IMG/VR virus record: IMGVR_UViG_3300021963_000401
Location: 1-33,454 of that record
DNA length: 33,454 nt
Strand: one strand, 5' to 3'
DNA from: a virus
The notes beneath the pieces were generated by a model. It did no database searches. It was not told the origin of the DNA and saw only the letters and a program-made list of their open reading frames with translations. A program made the translations under genes and the position numbers. Each line of letters opens with the position of its first letter. Position 1 is the first letter of the stretch. Of this stretch, positions 1-6,919 are shown piece by piece.

Positions 1-1
1 T

Positions 2-580
2 CGGCTAAACATAACGCCCTTGCTCTATAGGACGTTTGACCACCTTGCGCAAGAACTGACTTACTCGGGCAGCTATGAGCCAGCAGATCCAAGCTTCGAT
101 CCCGAGCCCGGTCTCCCCGGCGGTAGCGGCCCCGCAGGCGGCGCCCTCGGCGGACCAGGGCTCTACAGCCTACCCCCAGTGGGTAGCAACTACCCAGGGG
201 GCACCTTCGGCAACTATGCCGCAAGCGCCGTCGCCGGCAACACCGGTTACGGCCCCTTCTACCAACAACCAGTTCAACCCGTCTCTGTCAACGTCCTCCC
301 CGGCCAATCCGTGGGAAGCGGCAATGGGCAGCCTGGAACGGGTGGTCTCCCGTCTCTCCCCGTCCCCCAGCCAGACAGCATCGTATCCGCAGTACCAGAC
401 GGCGCCGCAGGATACTCAACTGTACAGTCAGAGTTTACAGGCCCAACCGTATCTTTACCAAGCGCCTACGGCTCAGCCGACCTCGTACAGCAGCGACTAT
501 ACAACCCAGACTTCCTCTCCGACTTCTACGGAAGCTCAACAGGGTCTGCAGCTAAGCGCGGAAACCGCCGCCGTCGTTAA
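2..580 (+). CDS. C-terminal end of an upstream gene (5' partial), Pro/Gly-rich tail
   Basis: This reading frame is open from the left edge to a TAA at 578-580, giving about 192 residues. It starts with a folded-looking stretch (RLNITPLLYRTFDHLAQELT) and continues as a Gly/Pro/Ser/Tyr-rich tail ending in an Arg-rich terminus (KRGNRRRR). Its codons mostly end in C (ggc, ccc, aac, tac, gcc, ctc), as in the capsid genes downstream. That favours real coding over a chance open frame. It overlaps the next gene by about 500 bases in another frame. I do not recognise the product. A gene lying just before a scaffold and capsid gene is often a portal or protease, but that is only a guess from position. 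Confidence 0.55.
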   Translation, partial: RLNITPLLYRTFDHLAQELTYSGSYEPADPSFDPEPGLPGGSGPAGGALGGPGLYSLPPVGSNYPGGTFGNYAASAVAGNTGYGPFYQQPVQPVSVNVLPGQSVGSGNGQPGTGGLPSLPVPQPDSIVSAVPDGAAGYSTVQSEFTGPTVSLPSAYGSADLVQQRLYNPDFLSDFYGSSTGSAAKRGNRRRR

Positions 581-986
581 TCACTTCGGTGTTGAAGCTC
601 CTGGCATTCTGAATCAGTACGCCACGGTGCTTGAGGATGCTCTGATCCAACAGCACGGTGTTCTGGAGAACGTCGCTGCCCGTGGCGCTGCCATGGAGCA
701 AATCCTGACTGATCCTGATCACCTGGCCGATTACACCAATCGGTTCTTCACCGAGGTTTACCCCGTGGATACCGAAGCTGATACCCAGAGCTACCAGCCT
801 CGTTACGATCAACTTCCCGCCGTGCCTGCTTCGGCCATGGCCGGCGCTCCTTCGGCGGATACCGACACCCAGTGGCAAGGTTTTAGCGAAGCTATGAACC
901 GCAGCCCCGAGCAAGCTTGGCGCTATCTGTCTCAGATGAGCCCCGACGCTTTCCGTGGCAAGCTCCTGTTCATGGATAACGCCTGA
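75..986 (+). CDS. Probable capsid scaffold or assembly protein
   Basis: The protein has 303 residues. Residues 1 to about 150 are a low-complexity Pro/Gln/Ser/Thr/Ala segment. The rest is helical and acidic, ending in a conserved-looking tail (EQAWRYLSQM, then FRGKLLF). Acidic helical proteins with disordered ends encoded just upstream of the major capsid gene are typically scaffolds, so the role is inferred from layout and composition rather than a recognised domain. The ATG at 75 has no clear Shine-Dalgarno, and ATGs at 216 and 324 in the same frame are alternatives. Codons before about 540 favour ccg, gcg and tcg, unlike the neighbours; that part overlaps the end of the upstream gene in another frame. 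A strong terminator follows the stop. Confidence 0.6.
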   Translation: MSQQIQASIPSPVSPAVAAPQAAPSADQGSTAYPQWVATTQGAPSATMPQAPSPATPVTAPSTNNQFNPSLSTSSPANPWEAAMGSLERVVSRLSPSPSQTASYPQYQTAPQDTQLYSQSLQAQPYLYQAPTAQPTSYSSDYTTQTSSPTSTEAQQGLQLSAETAAVVNHFGVEAPGILNQYATVLEDALIQQHGVLENVAARGAAMEQILTDPDHLADYTNRFFTEVYPVDTEADTQSYQPRYDQLPAVPASAMAGAPSADTDTQWQGFSEAMNRSPEQAWRYLSQMSPDAFRGKLLFMDNA

Positions 987-1011
987 TATACTCTGAAGGC
1001 GAAACCATGAG

Positions 1012-1039
1012 CCCCGTCCTCTGTGACGGGGTTTTTTTT
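1012..1039 (+). terminator. Intrinsic terminator after the scaffold gene
   Basis: A perfect 7-bp stem (CCCCGTC at 1012-1018, GACGGGG at 1025-1031) with a 6-base loop is followed by eight Ts. It sits 25 bases after the stop of the putative scaffold gene and should separate its transcript from the small genes downstream. Confidence 0.9.
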
Positions 1040-1069
1040 GTCTATAGTTAATTAGAGTCGTTTTCCGTT

Positions 1070-1243
1070 ATGCCGTTCGCAAGCGAAAGTCAAAGGCGCA
1101 AATTTTACGCGATGGCTGAGCGTGGAGAAATCTCCAAATCCAAAGTTGCAGAATACGAAAAAGAAACAAAAGGCGATTTACCCGAACGGGTAAAGGCGAA
1201 GAAAAAAGCTCAGAAGTATACTGAAGCTAAGAAAGGTTCTTGA
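1070..1243 (+). CDS. Small basic phage protein, 57 aa
   Basis: An ATG at 1070 opens a 57-residue frame that ends in TGA one base before the next gene's ATG. The N-terminus (MPFASESQRRKFYAMAERGE) resembles short phage proteins beginning MPF.SE.QRR.F, which I recognise as a recurrent but uncharacterised theme near phage head genes. The rest is Lys/Glu-rich and probably one charged helix with a very basic C-terminal end. One-base spacing to the next gene suggests translational coupling. Function unknown. Confidence 0.6.
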   Translation: MPFASESQRRKFYAMAERGEISKSKVAEYEKETKGDLPERVKAKKKAQKYTEAKKGS

Positions 1244-1244
1244 A

Positions 1245-1436
1245 ATGCCTAATCCTCTTGGTCGCCGCCGTGATGTTTCCGGCAGTCCCTCTGCTGAAAT
1301 CGATCAGTTGAAAGCTGAGTTAGCCGAGCTGCGCTCCGCTTACGTGCAGGATATGAAGAATATCAGCGCGGACATGAGCAACCTGAACGAGAAGATTGAG
1401 CCCGCTACTCCCGTCGATACGGAAGTCGTTAGTTAA
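1245..1436 (+). CDS. Small coiled-coil protein, 63 aa
   Basis: Residues 18-52 form a clear heptad-like helix (AEIDQLKAELAELRSAYVQD onward) that should be a short coiled coil. The N-terminus is basic (GRRRDV) and the C-terminus acidic. The gene starts one base after the preceding small gene and ends 35 bases before the virion protein gene at 1472. No family is recognised; it could be an assembly cofactor or a small virion component. Codon usage matches the neighbouring structural genes. Confidence 0.55.
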   Translation: MPNPLGRRRDVSGSPSAEIDQLKAELAELRSAYVQDMKNISADMSNLNEKIEPATPVDTEVVS

Positions 1437-1471
1437 AATCTTATACTTGGTGTAGGCCCGCGAGTACCCCC

Positions 1472-2599
1472 GTGGTTTATACACCTCTTTCTAATTACAA
1501 ATACGACACGGGTTTTCATCGGATTCAATCCGGTCCGAACCACGAAGGTTACATCGTTGTCAGTTCTGGTATCCAAGATACTGGAGCTGACCTCGGTATC
1601 ATTGTCGCGGGCCCCCCTGATCACAGTTACGGAGACATTTATAACGAACAAATAACAACTTATTTAAATGTAAAAGTAGCTAATCCTGGGACAGGAAATA
1701 TTTTTTACATTAATAATCAACCCCAAGCTGTTCTTCAATTGCGGCGAGGTCAGACTTTTATCTTTAATCAATCTGATCCGTCCAATTTAAATCACCCATT
1801 CCGATTTTCGACAACAAGCAACGGAACCCACGGTGGTGGGGTTCAATATACGGTCGGGGTAACGACTAGCGGAACACCGGGAAATCCAAACAGTTACACG
1901 CAAATCGTTGTCGCTGATTCCGCTCCTTCCCCTCTTTACTACTACTGTGCTGTCCACCCAAATATGGGTAGTTCCGCAGTGGTTTCAAACGTGAACAGCA
2001 CGCAGTGGTATAAAAGCACTGCTTACAGAGCTGTTCCTCAGGCTGTTTCCGGTTACTGGGTCGATTATGAGAATAAAGATTATTTGCCTAGCGGATCGCT
2101 GAGTTCGTATAACGGGTACAGGCCCCTTAGTGTCACCACAATTGCGAACGCCAAAGTTGTTACCTCAGCTGGCCCAGAGTATGGCTTAAGAAACGAAGGC
2201 ACTTACATTTATTACCGAGGTGTCGCCCCCTCGGATCAGAACTATAACCCCTACAACACACCGGAAAGTAATACGGCAGCGCAGGGCAAAACCGGCGGTG
2301 GTGTTACGCATAAAGGCTATGAGAGCACTCTGCTGACTAATTCTCTAGGAAGTCAGGGAACAGCTAATCGAGCTGAGTGGGTATACAACGCTCCTGTTTA
2401 TTGTCAAACTTTTACAGAAACGGTTCGGTCTCAAGCTCCGGGTCTGATGTCTTCGGCTCTCCGGTACGTCTATCGGGGTAAGTCCACGCGTTATGCGTAC
2501 AACTATGGCTCCGTTTATCTGCAGGGCTCGGAATCTGTGCGCAATATGGTACATCGTTTTAGTTCAAGCGTTAATTCGAGCAACCAAAAATCGATTTAA
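1472..2599 (+). CDS. Virion structural protein with a cupredoxin-like domain
   Basis: This 375-residue protein starts at GTG 1472. Residues about 65-175 match the cupredoxin-like module often seen in cyanophage virion proteins: a beta-sandwich with the HPFRFSTTSNGTHGGG stretch and a terminal YYYCAVHPNMG loop. His108, Cys159, His162 and Met165 have the type 1 copper ligand pattern H...C-x2-H-x2-M, with loop spacing like amicyanin. The C-terminal half is Tyr/Ser-rich and unrecognised. It lies between scaffold-like and capsid genes, so it is probably part of the head or neck. Metal binding is inferred; in phages the fold may serve only as an adhesive or decorating domain. Confidence 0.75.
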   Translation: MVYTPLSNYKYDTGFHRIQSGPNHEGYIVVSSGIQDTGADLGIIVAGPPDHSYGDIYNEQITTYLNVKVANPGTGNIFYINNQPQAVLQLRRGQTFIFNQSDPSNLNHPFRFSTTSNGTHGGGVQYTVGVTTSGTPGNPNSYTQIVVADSAPSPLYYYCAVHPNMGSSAVVSNVNSTQWYKSTAYRAVPQAVSGYWVDYENKDYLPSGSLSSYNGYRPLSVTTIANAKVVTSAGPEYGLRNEGTYIYYRGVAPSDQNYNPYNTPESNTAAQGKTGGGVTHKGYESTLLTNSLGSQGTANRAEWVYNAPVYCQTFTETVRSQAPGLMSSALRYVYRGKSTRYAYNYGSVYLQGSESVRNMVHRFSSSVNSSNQKSI

Positions 2600-2602
2600 C
2601 GC

Positions 2603-2610
2603 TATAAATG
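2603..2610 (+). promoter_or_regulatory. Possible T4-type late promoter before the capsid gene
   Basis: TATAAATG matches seven of eight bases of the T4-like late consensus TATAAATA. It lies just after the upstream stop and about 70 bases before the capsid start. Similar heptamers also occur inside genes in this window, so the assignment rests on position. Confidence 0.35.
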
Positions 2611-2679
2611 CGACAATAACAGTTTACTTTTACACACTCTTAGTTAAATTAAGTATGTAGTTCTTCGGAGGTTGACGCT

Positions 2680-4794
2680 TTGTTCGTCGACAATGATTTT
2701 CCGAAGCTGCTCGGTGCAGAACTCTACCGTCCGCATCCTGCGTACGTTGTAGAGATGGCTGCAGAGCCCGTGGTTGTGCACGATTTCTTGACCTGTTAAG
2801 GTCCGGGAACTTCCAGGCGAAATCCTGGTCGACAACTCCGTGAATTGCTGGAAAGCCGGACCCGAAAGGGAGGCCAATCAGCAGCCAAGCCAATCAGAAA
2901 TGGTTGGAAGGTTCAACGACTAACACTGCTCGAATGCTCTCTCGAAGCGACCGTTCCTTTTTAAAAGGTTCTTGTTTGGGCGATGGTTGCCTTAGGCACC
3001 AAGTGACTTATCCGAGTCTCTATATCGCTCATTCCAAAAAGCAGTTTGAGTATCTTCGCTGGAAAGTGGGGAGGCTTAACAGAATTTTTGGGATAAAACA
3101 ACCTATAAAAGAAAGGATATGCACTAATCAATTAGGAGAATATCCTGGTTGTCAGTGGTGGTCAAATCAACAAGAGCTGTTGCTTCCTCTGTATAAGGAG
3201 CTGTATCCGCAAGGAAAAAAGGTTTTAACCCCTGCATTTCTTCGCGATATTGGCTTAGAGGGTTTAGCTGTCCTTTATATGGACGACGGAAACCTCCATC
3301 TCCGCAAGCGTGGCCAATCCGCGCAAACCGGAGAACCTTACGTCAGAGAGCGCATTGTAGAGCTAGCTTTATACGTCCCTTACGACACTGCTTTATTTGT
3401 GTCGGATTGGATCGAAAGCTTAACCGGTGCCTCATTGACTCCACGAGAGCCGATGAAATCGAAGAGCCCCGATAAGTGGAATCTTCGCGGTAACGGAACT
3501 CAAGCTCGGTTATTCGTAGAGGCTCTTAAGCCCTATGGATGTAAAGCTATGGCTTACAAATTCGACCTCCGCTACGACACTCGAACTAATCGAGGTAAGT
3601 CCAAGTGGAGCGAGGCTGACCGCAACAAATTTGTTGTAGAAGCCGATAAGGTGACACGAGCGCGGAGCACCCAAACAGATCAATCTAATTGACGCTGTGG
3701 GTGATGATATAGTCTACTTACTACCGTCCTTAAGGTAGTATTACGTGAAGATAAAGAGCTTCACGGTACTCGATTGAGTATTAAAGGCGAAGCAACCCGG
3801 CCAGACCGTTCAGCTTGACCGTTATCGTTTCTGGGGCAACCCCGGCTCGAAAGAGTCTCGGGAGCGCACTGCTGAGCAGACCCTCGGTACTGCCAACAGC
3901 CGGAACATCGTCAAGGACAAGGTGCTCGTGACCCTCCGCGAGTACACCGGTCCTGCCGACCCGACTGACCCCACCCAGCCCAGCACCTTCAAGATTGCTC
4001 GCGAGACTCTGATCACCGCGCAGCGTCTTCTGCTGGACACCGGCAACCTGACTGCTTTCCACCAGTCCATCGGTTCTCTGACTCTGCTCGACGACTATCG
4101 TCGTTGGCGCGATCGGGTGTTCATCAACGAACTCCTGAAAGCTGTTTCCAAGGGTCAAGCTTCCGACAGCCAAGGTGGTTACTACTACCCCGGCAACCTG
4201 GCCGTCGGTAGCCTCACCTACACCAACGCCGAGCAAGCTAAGTTCGACGTTAAGGACGACCTGCTGCGCGTGGTGAAGAGCCTGCGTAAGCGTAACGTCC
4301 CCACCTTCCAGGATGGTTTCTATCGCTGCGTTTGCGATCCGACCTTCCTGATGCACCTGCGTCAGAACAGCGACTTCCGTGAAGTTGCTCGTTACCCCGG
4401 CAACGGTCAGATCAACCCCCTCATGTCGGCAATGCAGCCCAACGCTGCGCTGTACATGGGTCAAGGCTTCGGCCAAGCCACCTTCGTGGCTGGCGAGCCG
4501 ATCATGCCCACCGGCTTCGTGTTCGAAGGCGTGCGCTTCTTTGAGTCGACAAACATGCCGTCTCAGAACGCAACCGCTTCCATCGGCGGTGCCTCGGCCT
4601 CTTACGAGACTGCGATCGGTATGTTCTTCGGTCCCCAGAGCGTTGGCGTCGGTATCGGCGGTAACAATGCTCAGGTGCTGCTGAACAATAATGACGACTT
4701 CAGCCGTTTCATCATGATGATTTGGAGCCTGTACGCAGGTTTCGAACTTCTGAACGCTGACTTCGCCACCGTCGCTTACTCCTTTAACGCTTGA
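2680..4794 (+). CDS. Major capsid protein, interrupted by a group I intron (exons 2680-2788 and 3788-4794)
   Basis: Exon 1 encodes MFVDNDFPKLLGAELY... to VVVHDF; exon 2 resumes with KQPGQTVQLDRYRFWG and runs to FATVAYSFNA. Joining 2788 to 3788 restores frame through a Ser codon and gives 371 residues. The start is taken as TTG 2680 because a GGAGG (2667-2671) lies eight bases upstream and no ATG precedes it in frame; ATG 2755 is the alternative. Capsid identity is inferred from size, place after a scaffold-like gene, strong C-ending codon bias and tight coupling to the next abundant structural gene. Without splicing, ribosomes stop at TAA 2797. The exact junction is predicted from intron base pairing, not from a transcript. 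Confidence 0.8.
2789..3787 (+). mobile_element. Group I self-splicing intron, 999 bases
   Basis: The conserved core elements are visible in order: P (AATTGCTGGAAA, 2843-2854), Q (AATCAGCAGCCAAG, 2876-2889), R (GTTCAACGACTAA, 2911-2923) and S (GATATAGTCTA, 3706-3716). GACTA in R pairs perfectly with TAGTC in S to form P7. Three hairpins follow S (CTACC/GGTAG, CGTGAAG/CTTCACG, TACTC/GAGTA), as in the P9 region. A P1 can form between exon TTTCT (2784-2788) and GGGAA (2805-2809), placing a U-G wobble at 2788; the intron then ends in G at 3787. The endonuclease gene sits between R and S, in the P8 loop. Splice sites are predicted. Confidence 0.9.
2934..3692 (+). CDS. LAGLIDADG homing endonuclease encoded in the intron
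   Basis: The protein has 252 residues from ATG 2934; a TTG at 2904 in the same frame would overlap the intron R element and is less likely. Two LAGLIDADG-type motifs are visible: LKGSCLGDG at residues 10-18 and GLAVLYMDDG at 110-119, so one chain may form both half-sites. The acidic residues D17 and D118 are at the positions expected for catalysis. Such enzymes cut intron-less alleles of the host gene, here presumably the capsid gene around the 2788/3788 junction, and spread the intron by repair. The gene is more AT-rich than the exons, fitting separate ancestry. Confidence 0.9.
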   Translation: MLSRSDRSFLKGSCLGDGCLRHQVTYPSLYIAHSKKQFEYLRWKVGRLNRIFGIKQPIKERICTNQLGEYPGCQWWSNQQELLLPLYKELYPQGKKVLTPAFLRDIGLEGLAVLYMDDGNLHLRKRGQSAQTGEPYVRERIVELALYVPYDTALFVSDWIESLTGASLTPREPMKSKSPDKWNLRGNGTQARLFVEALKPYGCKAMAYKFDLRYDTRTNRGKSKWSEADRNKFVVEADKVTRARSTQTDQSN

Positions 4795-4808
4795 GGAGGT
4801 AACTAACG

Positions 4809-5669
4809 ATGGCTATTAATCCCGCTCAGATTGCAGTTGCCAAGATCTATCCTGGTAACTACACCAACGTTCTCCGCTACTGGCATTCCACCAGCAGCTT
4901 CAGCTTCCTGAACGAGAACGGCACTAACGAGACCTACACCAATCAACCGATTGGCGGTCCCGTCGGCGTCGTGTTCCGTCCCGGTTGGATTGCCCAGCAG
5001 GCTGTGGGCTACGTTGACCTGTCTTATCAGGCCAGCTCTAGCACCAACCAGCTGGATTACTACACCCAGCCTTATGGCTCGGGTCAGGCCAGCAACCAGC
5101 CCTTCAAAGCCGCTGACGTTATTATTCCGTCCCCCGACGCGTATAAGGACGTTCGCGCTGACATCACCGACGGCATCACCGTGCCTTCCGGTGCTTATGT
5201 GTATCGCGTGTCTGTCCGTCTCGACGGCGGCGACGTGATCAGCAGCGGTATCGCTGGCGCTCAGGCTGCCCCCGCTCTCGGCGTGGGTCCTGCTCTGTCC
5301 TCCGGTCTCACCACCGCTCCCAGCCCCAGCGGTTTCTTCGCGAACCTGGTGGGCTCCAACAGCCGTATCGAAAACGGCGCGTTCGTGTCCAGCAACGCCT
5401 GGAACGACGCCAACATGCACGTCGTTACTTCGGATACGAAGTACCGTCTGTACAGCACCGCTACCGTTCCTGGCTCCGGCCTGGGTCTGGGTTCCGGTGT
5501 GTACGACCCCCGCGCTCAAGCCAACAAACTGTCTGGCAAGAACAAAGCGCTGGGTATCTGCGAAGTGTGCTGGCTCATCCCCGACGAAGCGCCCAAGCGC
5601 GACGATCTGGCTCTGCAGCCCGCCGGCCTCGTGGAGTCCAACGTGTACACCTCCACCGTGCCCTCCTGA
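4809..5669 (+). CDS. Abundant virion protein, likely capsid decoration or accessory head protein
   Basis: The 286-residue protein follows the capsid gene by 14 bases. A strong AGGAGGT Shine-Dalgarno (4795-4801) abuts the capsid stop. Codon bias is as strong as in the capsid gene, pointing to high expression, and a terminator follows, making a two-gene capsid transcript likely. The sequence is Ser/Gly/Tyr-rich and predicted beta-rich, with no domain I recognise. Its place directly after the capsid gene suggests a decoration, cement or minor head protein, but a tail role is not excluded. Confidence 0.65.
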   Translation: MAINPAQIAVAKIYPGNYTNVLRYWHSTSSFSFLNENGTNETYTNQPIGGPVGVVFRPGWIAQQAVGYVDLSYQASSSTNQLDYYTQPYGSGQASNQPFKAADVIIPSPDAYKDVRADITDGITVPSGAYVYRVSVRLDGGDVISSGIAGAQAAPALGVGPALSSGLTTAPSPSGFFANLVGSNSRIENGAFVSSNAWNDANMHVVTSDTKYRLYSTATVPGSGLGLGSGVYDPRAQANKLSGKNKALGICEVCWLIPDEAPKRDDLALQPAGLVESNVYTSTVPS

Positions 5670-5694
5670 TAAACTTGGTTTATCGGAGTCTCAG

Positions 5695-5718
5695 CCCCCT
5701 CTTCGGAGGGGGTTTTTT
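5695..5718 (+). terminator. Intrinsic terminator with UUCG tetraloop
   Basis: A perfect 7-bp stem (CCCCCTC at 5695-5701, GAGGGGG at 5706-5712) is closed by a TTCG loop, the very stable C(UUCG)G form, and followed by six Ts. It ends the capsid transcript. Confidence 0.95.
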
Positions 5719-5762
5719 ATTGTCGATTGTGCTATAACTAAAAACAGATCACTGTCTACATA

Positions 5763-6197
5763 ATGACTGCGGTTACCTCGAAAGAGTTTACTTTCACACC
5801 CAACGGCGTAAAGATCGAAGTTCTGAGCGAGCACGACGACGGTGAATATAAGATGGTGCGTTCTTTAACCACCGGGAAGGTTTTCTTCGCTCACAAAAAC
5901 CAAATCCTTGAGGAAGAGAAAGAAATCGAAGAAGCTGATAAGCCCTCGAAGCAGCGTCGTGGGCGTCAGATTGTTAAGCCGGAAGTTCAGGTTCATAACC
6001 GCGTCAACATCAACAGCGCTACTCCTCAACTGCTGACTCAAGTTCTGAAGGGAGTCGGTCTCAAAACCGCTACCGAAATTAAAGAGCTTCAGCAGTCGAT
6101 GCCTGGCGAACGCTTCACCAAACTCGATCAGCTGCGGTCGATCACCCGTGTGGACTGGGACACCGTTTTAGAAGGGGATCACGTCTACGTTGAATGA
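5763..6197 (+). CDS. Helix-hairpin-helix protein, 144 aa
   Basis: Residues 81-136 resemble the ComEA-type helix-hairpin-helix DNA-binding module, with the signature RVNINSATPQLLTQVLKGVG and a second hairpin toward the C-terminus. The N-terminal 50 residues look like a small beta domain (FTFTPNGVKIEVLSEHDDGE), followed by an acidic then basic linker (KQRRGRQ). The gene starts just after the capsid terminator and must have its own promoter; a GCTATAACTA stretch lies about 30 bases upstream. Position among head genes suggests a DNA-contacting head-completion or packaging role, which is inferred only. Confidence 0.7.
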   Translation: MTAVTSKEFTFTPNGVKIEVLSEHDDGEYKMVRSLTTGKVFFAHKNQILEEEKEIEEADKPSKQRRGRQIVKPEVQVHNRVNINSATPQLLTQVLKGVGLKTATEIKELQQSMPGERFTKLDQLRSITRVDWDTVLEGDHVYVE

Positions 6198-6229
6198 TTT
6201 AAGTAGGGTCTAGAGATTAAGAATTAGAA

Positions 6230-6237
6230 TATAAATA
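6230..6237 (+). promoter_or_regulatory. Possible T4-type late promoter, exact TATAAATA
   Basis: The octamer TATAAATA is an exact match to the T4 late promoter consensus and lies 17 bases upstream of the GTG start at 6255, inside an AT-rich intergenic stretch. It is the best such match in the window. Confidence 0.45.
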
Positions 6238-6254
6238 TCTAGTAGGCTTTAGTA

Positions 6255-6875
6255 GTGGCGCAGTTAACTACTCAAGAGCTTCAGCAGATACAAAGTTATC
6301 TGGCTGGGCAGGGTGTTGTATTTCAGCCCGATACAACTGACGCCACCAAGCGTGAAGTAATTTACGCGGCTATTAATCAGCTAACCAGAAACCCTGCTCA
6401 GGTTTTTGGTTACAGACTTGACGACTTTAACTTTAGTCGTACAGCGTATCACCTGGGTTATAACATAGCGACCGTTCCCGCTGGGGATTACGCCCGTCTC
6501 ATGGAGGCGTGCAACTCGATTCCTAGTGAGTTCTATTACGACAAAATTGTTCAGCAAATCGAACGTTGTGAGGAAGCTGAGCGTTTAACTGAACTCGCCA
6601 CAGGGCGTGCGACCAGTCGTCAAGAGACGATTTTGGGTGACGTTAGTCGTTCGATCAACATTCAGGACAAGCGCGAGACTGCAAGGATCTGGCGTGAAAA
6701 TTATCTATATGAATGTGATCGTTTAGCGCACATGCTTTACGTCCCGAATTATCGAGATCCCGTGGCAGCTCGGTATCGCTTTGAGCGGAGTGGTGGTGAG
6801 TTTATTCAGGCAATTCCTGGGCCCCCCGATACTTCACGAGCTGACCGTTTGTATTTCTATGCGAACTGGCGCTAA
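6255..6875 (+). CDS. Unassigned head or connector protein, 206 aa
   Basis: The gene starts at GTG 6255. The product is mainly helical and charged, without membrane segments or a recognised motif; it begins with a Gln-rich helix (TTQELQQIQSYLAGQG). It lies between the HhH protein and a large Ala-rich virion protein. Its size and place would suit a head-tail connector or completion protein, but no sequence signature supports that choice. The frame is long, well bounded and uses codons like its neighbours, so the gene itself is secure. Confidence 0.6.
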   Translation: MAQLTTQELQQIQSYLAGQGVVFQPDTTDATKREVIYAAINQLTRNPAQVFGYRLDDFNFSRTAYHLGYNIATVPAGDYARLMEACNSIPSEFYYDKIVQQIERCEEAERLTELATGRATSRQETILGDVSRSINIQDKRETARIWRENYLYECDRLAHMLYVPNYRDPVAARYRFERSGGEFIQAIPGPPDTSRADRLYFYANWR

Positions 6876-6919
6876 CATTAATAACAGAGATAGTCTTTTA
6901 ACAGCGAGGCTCGCCCAAC

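Noticed and set aside
552-914. 120-residue minus-strand ORF
   Set aside because: Antisense to the scaffold-like gene's clearly coding half.
2630-2893. Two minus-strand ORFs over exon 1 and the intron 5' end
   Set aside because: Opposite to exon 1 and the intron core, which explain the sequence; no recognised product.
3781-4476. 231-residue minus-strand ORF opposite the capsid gene
   Set aside because: It is an antisense shadow of the high-GC3 capsid exon 2, with no start signal and no recognisable family.
4379-4684. 101-residue plus-strand ORF inside the capsid gene
   Set aside because: Alternative-frame shadow; Ser/Pro/Arg composition typical of GC-rich frame shifts and no Shine-Dalgarno.
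4803-5519. 238-residue minus-strand ORF opposite the second capsid-region gene
   Set aside because: Same cause: strong C-ending codon bias on the plus strand keeps an antisense frame open.
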